Below, in pieces: positions 16,754 to 24,196 of a stretch of 44,395 bases of DNA; position 1 is the stretch's first letter, and every line of letters begins with the position of its first letter. Made by a program: the position numbers and the translations under genes. The notes under the pieces were generated by a model. The model worked only from the letters and a program-made list of their open reading frames with translations. It searched no databases and was not told where the DNA came from. The DNA is taken from contig JADMIG010000008.1 of NCBI GenBank assembly GCA_015478725.1, forward strand, positions 65,174-109,568, given 5' to 3'. Origin of the DNA: Chloroflexota bacterium. GTDB taxonomy: Bacteria; Chloroflexota; Limnocylindria; Limnocylindrales; CSP1-4.

Positions 16754-17935
16754 GGACGTCTGGAACGACGCCGAGGGCGAGCCGCTCCCGGGGGACGCGC
16801 TCTGGCCGGCCGCGATCCCGGCGACGATCTTGACCGGATCCGTGGGCTCCATGACCTGGATGAAGGTCTGGCCGGCCGTGAGGACGACCTCGCTGCCCGC
16901 CGCATCGTAGAACCTCGTCGGCGCGGCAAGCGACGGCTTGCGCCAGGTCCCCTTGATCGTGACGCCGTTCGTCGCGATCCACGCCGTGCCGCTGCCGACC
17001 ACCGTCGCTTCCAGGCGGTGCTTCGCGGGCTCGCCGTCGTTGAGCGGCCCGAAGACCATCCGCATGACGATGACGTTCCTGGGCGAGACCGGGAGCCTGG
17101 TGCCGGCGTCGATCTGGCGGACGCCGCCGCTCACGTACCGCGCGTACGTGTTCGTCGCCTGGTCGTAGCGGTAGACGATCGTGTTGGCCGGGTAGTCGAC
17201 CTCGATCGAGCCGCCGCTCGGGCGTGCGGCGAGCGGGGCGTCGGTACCGAACTGCCAGGCCGCGGCCGGCGGGGCGGCCGTCGCCCCGAGCTTCGTCGCG
17301 AGCTCGCGGAGCTGCAGGCCGGTCGTGTACAGGTTGTGCGGCGGGAACCGGTCGGTCGTCCGCCGGAAATATGTCCCGTTGAAGAACTGGTCGGCGTTGT
17401 AGACGAGCTGCCCGCCGCCCTGCGCCGCGAGGGTCTCGAGCGCCTGCGGCGAACCGCCGGCGTGGACGTACAGGGCGTCCCATTCGGCTGCCCAGGCGAT
17501 GAAGTAGTAGCGGGCGCTGCGGATCGGCCCGACGTCCTTCGGCAGTCCCTCCTGGAAGACGAGCATGTAGCGCGGGATGCCGCCCTCCGCCGGCGCCTGC
17601 CAGACGACCGACGCGTCGGTGAAGCCGGACTGTGGTCGGGCCGGGTAGAGGTCGTCGATCATCACGGCGATCGGGTGGGCGAGGGCCTGTTGCGTGGTGA
17701 TCGGCAGCCCGTCGAGCGGACCGGGCACGAGGACGGGGGTGGGGATCGGGGTGGGCGTCGGGGCCGGGGTGGGCGCGGCCGACGGCGCCGGAGAGGCGGT
17801 AGCGGCGCTCGGTGGAGCTCCGAGTGCAGCGGGCCCCGACCCGCCGATCTGCACCGCCGCGCCGAGGGCGACGGCGCCGAGCGGGATCGCGATGACGGCG
17901 ACGATGGCGACCGCGACGACGATGCGGCGGCTCAC
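16742..17935 (-). CDS. DUF3048 domain-containing secreted or membrane-anchored protein
   Basis: A 397-residue protein of the DUF3048 (YerB-like) family. Residues 5-27 form a hydrophobic signal or anchor helix, followed by an Ala/Pro/Ser/Thr linker (about 40-70) and the two-part DUF3048 domain. Recognisable blocks are HPIAVMIDDLYPARPQSG, YMLVFQEGLPKDVGPIRSAR and, near the end, a domain with GTWRKPSLAAPTRFYDAAG. No lipobox cysteine is seen, so anchoring would be by the N-terminal helix. The GTG start at 17935 has AGGAG five bases upstream. The function is unknown; family members are extracytoplasmic. Confidence 0.9.
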   Translation of the reverse strand: MSRRIVVAVAIVAVIAIPLGAVALGAAVQIGGSGPAALGAPPSAATASPAPSAAPTPAPTPTPIPTPVLVPGPLDGLPITTQQALAHPIAVMIDDLYPARPQSGFTDASVVWQAPAEGGIPRYMLVFQEGLPKDVGPIRSARYYFIAWAAEWDALYVHAGGSPQALETLAAQGGGQLVYNADQFFNGTYFRRTTDRFPPHNLYTTGLQLRELATKLGATAAPPAAAWQFGTDAPLAARPSGGSIEVDYPANTIVYRYDQATNTYARYVSGGVRQIDAGTRLPVSPRNVIVMRMVFGPLNDGEPAKHRLEATVVGSGTAWIATNGVTIKGTWRKPSLAAPTRFYDAAGSEVVLTAGQTFIQVMEPTDPVKIVAGIAAGQSASPGSGSPSASFQTSSVP

Positions 17936-18078
17936 ACGGACTCCTCTCTCGAGAGACGAGGCGAATGCCGCGCGTTCGCGGCCGAGCGGAGGATAGCGGT
18001 TCGACGCTCGCCCGGCCGAGGCGTAGGCTGGTGGTCGACGCCGCCGTGCCGCGGACGATCACCACGAGGACCTCGCGA
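17936..18078. promoter_or_regulatory. Divergent promoter region with a 12-bp palindrome
   Basis: Minus strand: TATCCT (17995 to 17990) is a candidate -10 for the DUF3048 gene, and AGGAG (17945 to 17941) its ribosome binding site. The perfect palindrome TCTCTCGAGAGA (17945-17956) abuts that site. Plus strand: TCGACG (18001-18006) and TAGGCT (18024-18029), 17 bases apart, form a candidate -35/-10 pair. GAGGA (18066-18070) is the ribosome binding site for the ATG at 18079. Confidence 0.45.
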
Positions 18079-18615
18079 ATGCCCGAACCGAAACCGCCGA
18101 CTCCCGTGGAGGGCGCGCGCCCGAAGCGCCGGCGAACGCCCGCCGCCTCCGCCGCCTCCGCGGCTCCGACCAGGACGCCCAGGACGACCCCGATCGAGGC
18201 CGCGCCGCTCCAGACCACGCAGGCCGCACCCATGACCATCGAGCGGAGCGCGGTCCGCCGGCTCGACGCGGGATCCGTCACGGTCACCCAGGGTGCGGTC
18301 GGAGCCGCCCGTGTGGACGCACTCTCGATCGAGCAGGGCGCGATCGGGGCCGTGTTCGCCGGGCGGGCGGCGATCCATCAGAGCGGCGTCCGCGCCCTCA
18401 TCGCCCGCGACGTCCACCTCGAGCAGGCGGGAGCCCAGACCATCCTGGCCGAGCACGTGACGATGGGTCGCGGGAGCGGTGCCCTCATCGTCATCGCCCG
18501 GCGGGTGGACGGTGAGATGCGGGCCGTCCTCGACTGGCGCGGCGGCCTGGCGCTCGGCGCGGCGCTCGGTCTCGTCCTTGCGATCCTGCGACCCGGACGG
18601 CGGTCCCGCCGCTGA
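18079..18615 (+). CDS. Small protein with beta-helix-like repeats and a C-terminal membrane helix
   Basis: No named family is recognised with confidence. The ATG at 18079 has GAGGA eight bases upstream and gives 178 residues; the longer frame to 17965 runs through the promoter region. The first 60 residues are Pro/Ala/Thr/Arg-rich and probably disordered. Residues about 60-145 consist of short alternating units such as DAGSVTVTQGAVGAARVDAL and SIEQGAIGAVFAGRAAIHQ. Their regular V/I-x-V/I pattern suggests a right-handed beta-helix, loosely like bactofilins. The end has a hydrophobic helix (GLALGAALGLVLAIL) followed by a basic tail, so it is probably tail-anchored with the helix domain on the cytoplasmic side. 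It lies between a cell-surface protein gene and a polysaccharide cluster. Confidence 0.7.
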   Translation: MPEPKPPTPVEGARPKRRRTPAASAASAAPTRTPRTTPIEAAPLQTTQAAPMTIERSAVRRLDAGSVTVTQGAVGAARVDALSIEQGAIGAVFAGRAAIHQSGVRALIARDVHLEQAGAQTILAEHVTMGRGSGALIVIARRVDGEMRAVLDWRGGLALGAALGLVLAILRPGRRSRR

Positions 18616-18665
18616 GCCCGACCGTGCTCTGGGCGGCCGTCGGCCGACCTTCCGGGACCCTCCGG

Positions 18666-18720
18666 TATACTCGTCCATCGCCGTCGCTCACCGGCCCGGC
18701 CCACCATCCACGCAGAGGAG
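18666..18720 (+). promoter_or_regulatory. Candidate promoter and ribosome binding site for the polysaccharide operon
   Basis: GGTATACT contains TATACT (18666-18671), the best -10 match in the window. AGGAG at 18716-18720 lies 11 bases before the GTG at 18732. This would drive the first five nucleotide-sugar genes and perhaps the glycosyltransferases behind them. Confidence 0.45.
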
Positions 18721-18731
18721 CCCGCGGATCC

Positions 18732-19400
18732 GTGATCGACCCCTCCGCGCGCGTCCACGCGACCGCGGACCTCGAGTCGGACGTGACCGTCGGGCCACGG
18801 ACGAGCATCTGGCACCGCGCGGCGATCCGGTCGGGCGCGCGGATCGGCGCCGACTGCATCGTGGGTCGTGACGCGTTCATCGACGCGGGCGTCGTCCTCG
18901 GCGACCGCGTCAAGGTCCAGAACGCGGCGCTCGTGTACCACGGGGTGACGGTCGAGGATGCCGTTTTCATCGGGCCGAACGCGATCCTCACCAACGACCG
19001 CTACCCGCGCGCGGTGACGGCGGACGGGACCCTCGCCCGCGGCGACGACTGGGAGGTGAGCCCGATCGTCCTCCATCACGGCTGTTCGATCGGCGCGGGT
19101 GCGATCGTCGTCGCCGGGGTGGACGTCGGCCGATTCGCGACCGTGGGTGCCGGGGCGGTCGTCACCCGGACGGTCTCGGACCATGCCCTCGTCGCAGGGA
19201 ATCCGGCCCGTCGACTCGGCTGGGTCTGTGCCTGCGGCGCCCGGCTTGCGGATCCGGACACCGGTTCCCCGGCCCCGCCCGCCCCCGATCCGGCCCACGA
19301 CCTGGACTGCCCGGCTTGCGGACGCCGCTACCGATACCTTCCCGACGAGGACGGTCTGCGGGAGCGGCCGGTCCAAACCGAACAAGGAGTGCCAGCATGA
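18732..19400 (+). CDS. WbpD-like N-acetyltransferase with C-terminal zinc ribbon
   Basis: A 222-residue left-handed beta-helix acyltransferase. Hexapeptide repeats run from IDPSARVHATADL through VGPRTSIWHRAAI to GRFATVGAGAVVTRTV. The sequence closely follows UDP-2-acetamido-3-amino-glucuronate N-acetyltransferases (WbpD/WlbB). Unusually, a C-terminal tail carries CACG and CPACGRRYRY, a four-cysteine zinc ribbon. The GTG at 18732 was chosen because it follows AGGAG and starts directly with SVIDPSARV; the upstream frame to 18624 covers the promoter. It is the first gene of an operon and overlaps the aminotransferase by ATGA. Its expected role is to acetylate the 3-amino group made by that aminotransferase. 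Confidence 0.88.
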   Translation: MIDPSARVHATADLESDVTVGPRTSIWHRAAIRSGARIGADCIVGRDAFIDAGVVLGDRVKVQNAALVYHGVTVEDAVFIGPNAILTNDRYPRAVTADGTLARGDDWEVSPIVLHHGCSIGAGAIVVAGVDVGRFATVGAGAVVTRTVSDHALVAGNPARRLGWVCACGARLADPDTGSPAPPAPDPAHDLDCPACGRRYRYLPDEDGLRERPVQTEQGVPA

Positions 19401-20545
19401 TCCCACCCGCCCGTCCGGACGTCGGCCCCGAGGAGGCGGCGGCCGTCGCCGAGGTCCTCTCGAGCGGGATGATCGCGATGGGCCGCCGGGTCGCGGAGCT
19501 CGAGGAGCGCTGGGCTGCGTACGTGGGGGTGAAGCACGCGATCGCGGTCTCGAACGGGACGATCGCCGAGATGTGCATCTTCGCCGGCCTCGGGCTCGGG
19601 CCCGGCGATGAGGTCATCACCGTCGGCCACACGTTCAATGCGACGGTCAGCTCCATCCTCTACACCGGCGCGACGCCCGTCTTCGTCGACATCGAGCCGG
19701 ACACGTACCTCATCGACGCGTCGCGGATCGAGGCGGCGATCACGCCCCGCACCCGGGCCATCTGCCCGGTCCACCTGTTCGGCCTCGTCGCCGACATGGA
19801 CATGATCATGGCCATCGCGGACCGCCACGGCATCGCGGTGGTCGAGGATGCGTGCCAGGCGCACGGGGCGACGTTCCGCGGGCGACGATCCGGCAGCTGG
19901 GGCCACGGCGCGTTCAGCCTCTACGCGACGAAGAACATGACCACCGGCGAGGGTGGCTTCGTCACCACGAACGACGATCGGCTCGCCGACTGGATCCGGC
20001 TCTACCGGAATCAGGGCATGCGCGAGCGCTACCACCACGAGATCCTCGGCTACAACTTCCGGCTCACGGACATCGGCGCGGCCATCGGCCTGGTCCAGTT
20101 CGGCAAGCTCGAGCGCAACACGGCGAAGCGGCAGGCGCTCGCGGCCCGCTACGACACGGCCTTCGCGGACCTGCCGATCCAGCTGCCGATCACCCCCGAC
20201 GGCCGAACGCACATCTACCACCAGTACACGATCGGGGTGGGCCCGGCTCGCGACGTCGTCGTCGCCGATCTCGCCGCGGCCGGCGTCGGGGTCGGGATCT
20301 ACTACCCGATCCCCGTCCATCGCCAGCCGTATGTCCTCGAGCTCGGGATCCAGGCGGACCTGCCGGTGACGGATCGCATCGCCGCCGGTTGCCTGAGCGT
20401 GCCGATGTATCCGGGGCTCACGGAAGACGAGGAGCGGACGGTCATCGCGGCCGTGCGCGCCGCCGTCGAGCGCCACGTGGGTCCGGCCCGGACGAATGCG
20501 GTCGCCGGCGAGTCGCGCGAGCGGGCGGGGACGCTCGCGCGGTGA
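19397..20545 (+). CDS. DegT/DnrJ/EryC1/StrS aminotransferase (WbpE-like)
   Basis: A 382-residue PLP-dependent sugar aminotransferase. Lys179 in YATKNMTTGEGGF is the PLP Schiff-base lysine. VEDACQAHGATFRG contains the Asp that contacts the PLP ring, and YNFRLTDIGAAIGLVQ is a typical family block. The ATG at 19397 has AAGGAG seven bases upstream and overlaps the acetyltransferase stop. By family and context it should transaminate a UDP-3-keto-2-acetamido sugar uronate using glutamate, as WbpE/WlbC does together with the WbpB-type oxidoreductase encoded next. The 3-amino product would be acetylated by the preceding gene product. Confidence 0.92.
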   Translation: MIPPARPDVGPEEAAAVAEVLSSGMIAMGRRVAELEERWAAYVGVKHAIAVSNGTIAEMCIFAGLGLGPGDEVITVGHTFNATVSSILYTGATPVFVDIEPDTYLIDASRIEAAITPRTRAICPVHLFGLVADMDMIMAIADRHGIAVVEDACQAHGATFRGRRSGSWGHGAFSLYATKNMTTGEGGFVTTNDDRLADWIRLYRNQGMRERYHHEILGYNFRLTDIGAAIGLVQFGKLERNTAKRQALAARYDTAFADLPIQLPITPDGRTHIYHQYTIGVGPARDVVVADLAAAGVGVGIYYPIPVHRQPYVLELGIQADLPVTDRIAAGCLSVPMYPGLTEDEERTVIAAVRAAVERHVGPARTNAVAGESRERAGTLAR

Positions 20546-21600
20546 CCGCCTCCGGCGCATGGCGTCCGGCCGGCGAGCGGGAGCTGCGGCTCGGCCTCGC
20601 CGGCATCGGCTCGATGGGCCGCAACCACCTCCGGGTGGTCTCGGCACGGACGGACGTCCGGCTCACGGCCATCGCCGACCCGGCAACGGACGCGCTCGCG
20701 GCCGCCGCGGCCCAGACGGGGGCACAGCCGTTCGCCGAGCCGCTCGCGATGATCGGCGAGGCGGACCTCGACGCCGTCATCGTCGCCTCGCCGACGACGA
20801 GCCATGCACCGCTCGCGCTCGCAGCGCTCGAGCGCGGGATCGCCGTCCTCGTGGAGAAACCCCTGGCCGGCACGGAGGACGAGGCGCGCCGCATCGTTGA
20901 CGCGAGCCGGGCGTCCGGTGTCCCGGTGCAGGTCGGCCATGTGGAACGGTTCAACCCGGCCGTCCTCGAGCTCGGCCGGCTCCTCGCGGCCGGCTGGCTC
21001 TCGACGATCTATGCGATCTCGAGCCGTCGGGCGGGTCCGTTCCCGGCCCGGATCCGCGACGTGGGGGTGACCGTCGACCTCGCGACCCACGACGTGGACA
21101 TCCTCAGCTGGATCGCCGGCGAGCGGCCGGTCCGCGTCTACGCCGAGACCGCCCAGCGGATCCATGCGACCCACGAGGACCTGCTCTTCGGGCTCCTCCA
21201 CTTCCCGTCCGGAGTCGTCGGACATCTCGACGTGGACTGGCTCACCCCCGCGAAGCGGCGGCAGCTCACGGTCGTCGGCGAGGAGGGGATGTTCGAGCTC
21301 GACTATCTCACCCAGCGCCTGACGTTCACGAAGGCCGCCGGCCTCGAGCACCCGCACCTCATCGCCGGCTACGCACCGACGTTCGAGGGGGATGTCGCCG
21401 TCCTCCCGGTCAGCAATGCCGAACCGCTCGCCGCCGAGCTCGACGCGTTCCTGCGGGTCGTGCGCAACGGCGGCCGGCCCGTCGTGAACGGCGAGGACGG
21501 CCTGTGGGCCGTGACGATCGCCAACGCTCTCCTCGCCGCGGCAGCGCGGCGAAGTCCCATCGACCTGTCCGATCCCACCGCGAGGCTTCCCGTCAGATGA
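20542..21600 (+). CDS. Gfo/Idh/MocA oxidoreductase (WbpB-like)
   Basis: A 352-residue NAD-dependent sugar oxidoreductase. RLGLAGIGSMGRNHLRV (about residues 14-30) is the Rossmann GxGxxG motif. VLVEKPLAGTEDEA holds the family EKP lysine. GVTVDLATHDVDILSW matches the conserved Asp/His active-site block. The GTG at 20542 overlaps the aminotransferase stop (GTGA). In the WbpB/WlbA role it would oxidise C-3 of UDP-GlcNAcA, with 2-oxoglutarate regenerating its NAD in the coupled WbpB-WbpE reaction. Other sugar substrates are possible for this broad family; the neighbouring genes are the main argument. The next gene overlaps by ATGA. Confidence 0.9.
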   Translation: MTASGAWRPAGERELRLGLAGIGSMGRNHLRVVSARTDVRLTAIADPATDALAAAAAQTGAQPFAEPLAMIGEADLDAVIVASPTTSHAPLALAALERGIAVLVEKPLAGTEDEARRIVDASRASGVPVQVGHVERFNPAVLELGRLLAAGWLSTIYAISSRRAGPFPARIRDVGVTVDLATHDVDILSWIAGERPVRVYAETAQRIHATHEDLLFGLLHFPSGVVGHLDVDWLTPAKRRQLTVVGEEGMFELDYLTQRLTFTKAAGLEHPHLIAGYAPTFEGDVAVLPVSNAEPLAAELDAFLRVVRNGGRPVVNGEDGLWAVTIANALLAAAARRSPIDLSDPTARLPVR

Positions 21601-23033
21601 CCATCACGACCCGCCCCTCCTCCAGCGGCCCGAGCCTCCTCGGCGGCTCGATCGAGCTCGCCGCGAACATCTGCCGTCACCCGACCGCGCGGCCCGTCGC
21701 GCCCTGGACGGGCGAACCGGGCACGGTCGGCACCGTCGCGGTCGTGGGAGCCGGCAAGATGGGTCTGCCGCTGTGCGCCCAGTACGCCGGCCACGGCTGG
21801 TCTGTCATCGCCGTGGACGTCCAGCAGGCGGTCGTCGATGCGATCAACGCGGGGGTCAGCCATGTCGCCGAGGAGCCGGGGCTCGCCGACCTCGTGCGAT
21901 CCGCCCACGAGGCGGGCCGACTCCGCGCCACGACGGACGGCACGGCGGCCACGCGAGAGGCGGACGTCGTCGTCCTCATCGTTCCGGTCATGCTCGACGA
22001 CGAGCAGCAGCCGGACTACCGGTACATGGACGCGGCCGTGGCCTCGATCGCGCCGGGCGTCCACGAGGGCTCGACGGTCATCTTCGAGACGACGCTTCCT
22101 GTCCGCGACACCCGCGACCGGTTCACGCCGCGCCTCGCGGCGGCCTCCGGCCTCGTGGCGGGTGCGTCGTTCTTCGTCGCGTTCAGCCCGGAGCGCCTGT
22201 ACAGCGGGGCGGCGCTCCGCAACCTCGCCACCTACCCCAAGCTCGTCGGCGGCATCGGCGACGCATCCGGAGATCGGGCCACCGCGTTCTATGCGTCGGT
22301 CCTCGACGCCGAGGTCGTCCGCATGAGCACGGCCGAAGCGGCCGAGTTCAGCAAGCTCGCCGACACGACCTACCGCGATGTCAACATCGCGCTCGCCAAC
22401 GAGTTCGCCCGGTACGCCGACCGTGTCGGCGTCGACATCCAGGAGGTCATCGCGGCGGCGAACAGCCAGCCGTACAGCCATATCCACCAGCCCGGGCTCG
22501 GCGTCGGCGGCCATTGCATCCCCGTCTATCCGCACTTCCTCCTGTCGCGAGCGCCCGAGATGGAGCTCGTCGCGGTCTCGCGACGCGTGAACGACAGCCA
22601 GGTGGGCCTCGCGATCCGGTCCATCCAGAAGGCGCTCGGCGGACTCGAGGGTGTGCCGGTCCTCGTCCTCGGCCTCACCTACCGGGAGGGTGTCCGCGAG
22701 CTCGCCTACTCGCGGGCGCTCCCGCTCATGGAGCGACTCGCCTTCCACGGCGCCCGCGTCTCGGCCTTCGATCCGCTCCTCTCGGCGGAGGAGGTCGAGC
22801 GGCTGTCGGTGACCCCGTACCGCTGGGGTGACGGCGGGCCGTTCCGGGCGATCGTCACCCAGACCGCGGACGTGCTCTTCGGCTCGCTCGCCTGGGACCG
22901 CTTCCCGGAGCTCGCGATCCTCTACGACGGGCGGAACAGTCTGCGGGGGATCGATCTCCCGACGGGCGTCGCGTATCACGGCGTCGGCGTCCAGACCCCG
23001 GACCGCGGCAGGTCGCGGGTCGGCGCACGCTGA
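21597..23033 (+). CDS. Nucleotide-sugar (UDP-HexNAc) 6-dehydrogenase
   Basis: A 478-residue UDP-sugar dehydrogenase of the UDP-glucose/GDP-mannose dehydrogenase family. VAVVGAGKMGLPL is the Rossmann loop. FSPERLYSG and EFSKLADTTYRDVNIALANE contain the conserved Glu and Lys. Cys307 in GVGGHCIPVYPHF is the catalytic thiol that carries the two-step oxidation to the uronate. About 43 residues precede the Rossmann fold, more than usual, but the ATGA overlap with the preceding gene supports this start. It is a candidate for the WbpA/WecC step, oxidising C-6 of UDP-GlcNAc or UDP-ManNAc. A second dehydrogenase at 33305 is a closer match to WbpA, so the division of labour is open. Confidence 0.9.
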   Translation: MTITTRPSSSGPSLLGGSIELAANICRHPTARPVAPWTGEPGTVGTVAVVGAGKMGLPLCAQYAGHGWSVIAVDVQQAVVDAINAGVSHVAEEPGLADLVRSAHEAGRLRATTDGTAATREADVVVLIVPVMLDDEQQPDYRYMDAAVASIAPGVHEGSTVIFETTLPVRDTRDRFTPRLAAASGLVAGASFFVAFSPERLYSGAALRNLATYPKLVGGIGDASGDRATAFYASVLDAEVVRMSTAEAAEFSKLADTTYRDVNIALANEFARYADRVGVDIQEVIAAANSQPYSHIHQPGLGVGGHCIPVYPHFLLSRAPEMELVAVSRRVNDSQVGLAIRSIQKALGGLEGVPVLVLGLTYREGVRELAYSRALPLMERLAFHGARVSAFDPLLSAEEVERLSVTPYRWGDGGPFRAIVTQTADVLFGSLAWDRFPELAILYDGRNSLRGIDLPTGVAYHGVGVQTPDRGRSRVGAR

Positions 23034-23050
23034 TCCCGGCGCCGGACCGG

Positions 23051-24196
23051 ATGGACGATCCATCGCCGCGCCTGCGGATCGTCACCGTCGTCGGGACCCG
23101 CCCCCAGCTCATCAAGGCGGCGGCCCTCCAGCCGGTCCTCCGCGAACGCCACGATGAGGTGTTCGTCGACACCGGCCAGCACTGGGACGATGCCCTCGCG
23201 GGCGACTTCTTCACGGAGCTCGGTCTCGCTCGGCCGGATCACGCGCTCGGCGTCGGCGGCGGCGGTCGGGCGGAGCAGATCGGTCGGATGCTCGTGGCCC
23301 TCGAGCCGATCCTCGCCGCCGAGCGACCGGACGCCGTCGTCGTCCTCGGCGACACGAACTCGACGGTCGCCGGGGCGCTCGCGGCCGCGGCGGCCGGGAT
23401 CCCCCTCGCCCACGTGGAGGCCGGCCTGCGAAGCTTCGATCGCACCATGCCGGAGGAGACGAACCGGATCGTCGCCGATCATCTCGCGACGTGGTGCCTC
23501 GCGCCGACACCGGCCGCGGTCGCCAACCTCGCCGCCGAGGGGATCGTCGCCGGGGTGACCCTCGTCGGCGACCTCATGCGGGAACTCGCTGCGCGGACGA
23601 GCGCCGAAGTCCGGGACGCGGCGGTCCTGGATGCCATCGGATCGCGGCTCGGCCTCGAACCCCGCGCCCTCGACCCTGGCACGTACGTCTTCGCCACGAT
23701 CCATCGGGCCGAGAACCGTCGAGCCGGCGCACTCTCCGCGTGGGCGGCGATCCTCGGCGACGCCGGACGGGATCGAACGGTGGTCCTCGCCCTGCACCCG
23801 GGCACCCGGGCGGCACTCGAGACGGCGGGCGTCGCCCTGCCACCGACCGTCCACGTCGTCGAACCGCTCGGCTATCGCACGACACTCGCCCTCCAGCTGC
23901 ACGCGGCGGCGGTCATGACGGACTCCGGTGGGATCCAGCGCGAGGCCGCCTGGCTCGGCGTCCCGTGCCTGATCCTCCGCGAGACGACGGAATGGGTGGA
24001 GGCGGTCGCGGCATCCGAGGGACGGATGGTGCTCGTGGGGCTCGACCGGGAGCGGGCCGCGGCCGAACTCGGCCGGGTGGCTCCGGCGACGGCGAGCCCG
24101 GCGCGGGCACGGGCACGGGCGGCGACGATCGATCTGCGATCCGCGGGCGTGGCGGAGGCGATCGTGGCCAGGCTGGAAACGGCCCGCGGCTCGTGA
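23051..24196 (+). CDS. UDP-N-acetylglucosamine 2-epimerase family protein (WecB/WbpI-like)
   Basis: A 381-residue non-hydrolysing UDP-HexNAc 2-epimerase. It shows GTRPQLIKAAAL at the N-terminus, VDTGQHWD, VLGDTNSTVAGAL, AHVEAGLRSFDRTMPEETNR and, late, MTDSGGIQREAAWLGVP, all standard blocks with the conserved Asp, Glu and His residues. It begins 17 bases after the dehydrogenase stop. In this operon its likely substrate is UDP-GlcNAc(3NAc)A, giving the manno isomer as WbpI/WlbD does. Epimerisation of UDP-GlcNAc to UDP-ManNAc is the alternative. Its stop overlaps the first glycosyltransferase start by GTGA. Confidence 0.93.
   Translation: MDDPSPRLRIVTVVGTRPQLIKAAALQPVLRERHDEVFVDTGQHWDDALAGDFFTELGLARPDHALGVGGGGRAEQIGRMLVALEPILAAERPDAVVVLGDTNSTVAGALAAAAAGIPLAHVEAGLRSFDRTMPEETNRIVADHLATWCLAPTPAAVANLAAEGIVAGVTLVGDLMRELAARTSAEVRDAAVLDAIGSRLGLEPRALDPGTYVFATIHRAENRRAGALSAWAAILGDAGRDRTVVLALHPGTRAALETAGVALPPTVHVVEPLGYRTTLALQLHAAAVMTDSGGIQREAAWLGVPCLILRETTEWVEAVAASEGRMVLVGLDRERAAAELGRVAPATASPARARARAATIDLRSAGVAEAIVARLETARGS

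Noticed and set aside
16617-18287. 556-codon minus-strand frame over the DUF3048 gene and its upstream region
   Set aside because: It runs in another frame of the same strand as DUF3048, is Arg/Pro-rich and crosses the promoter region.
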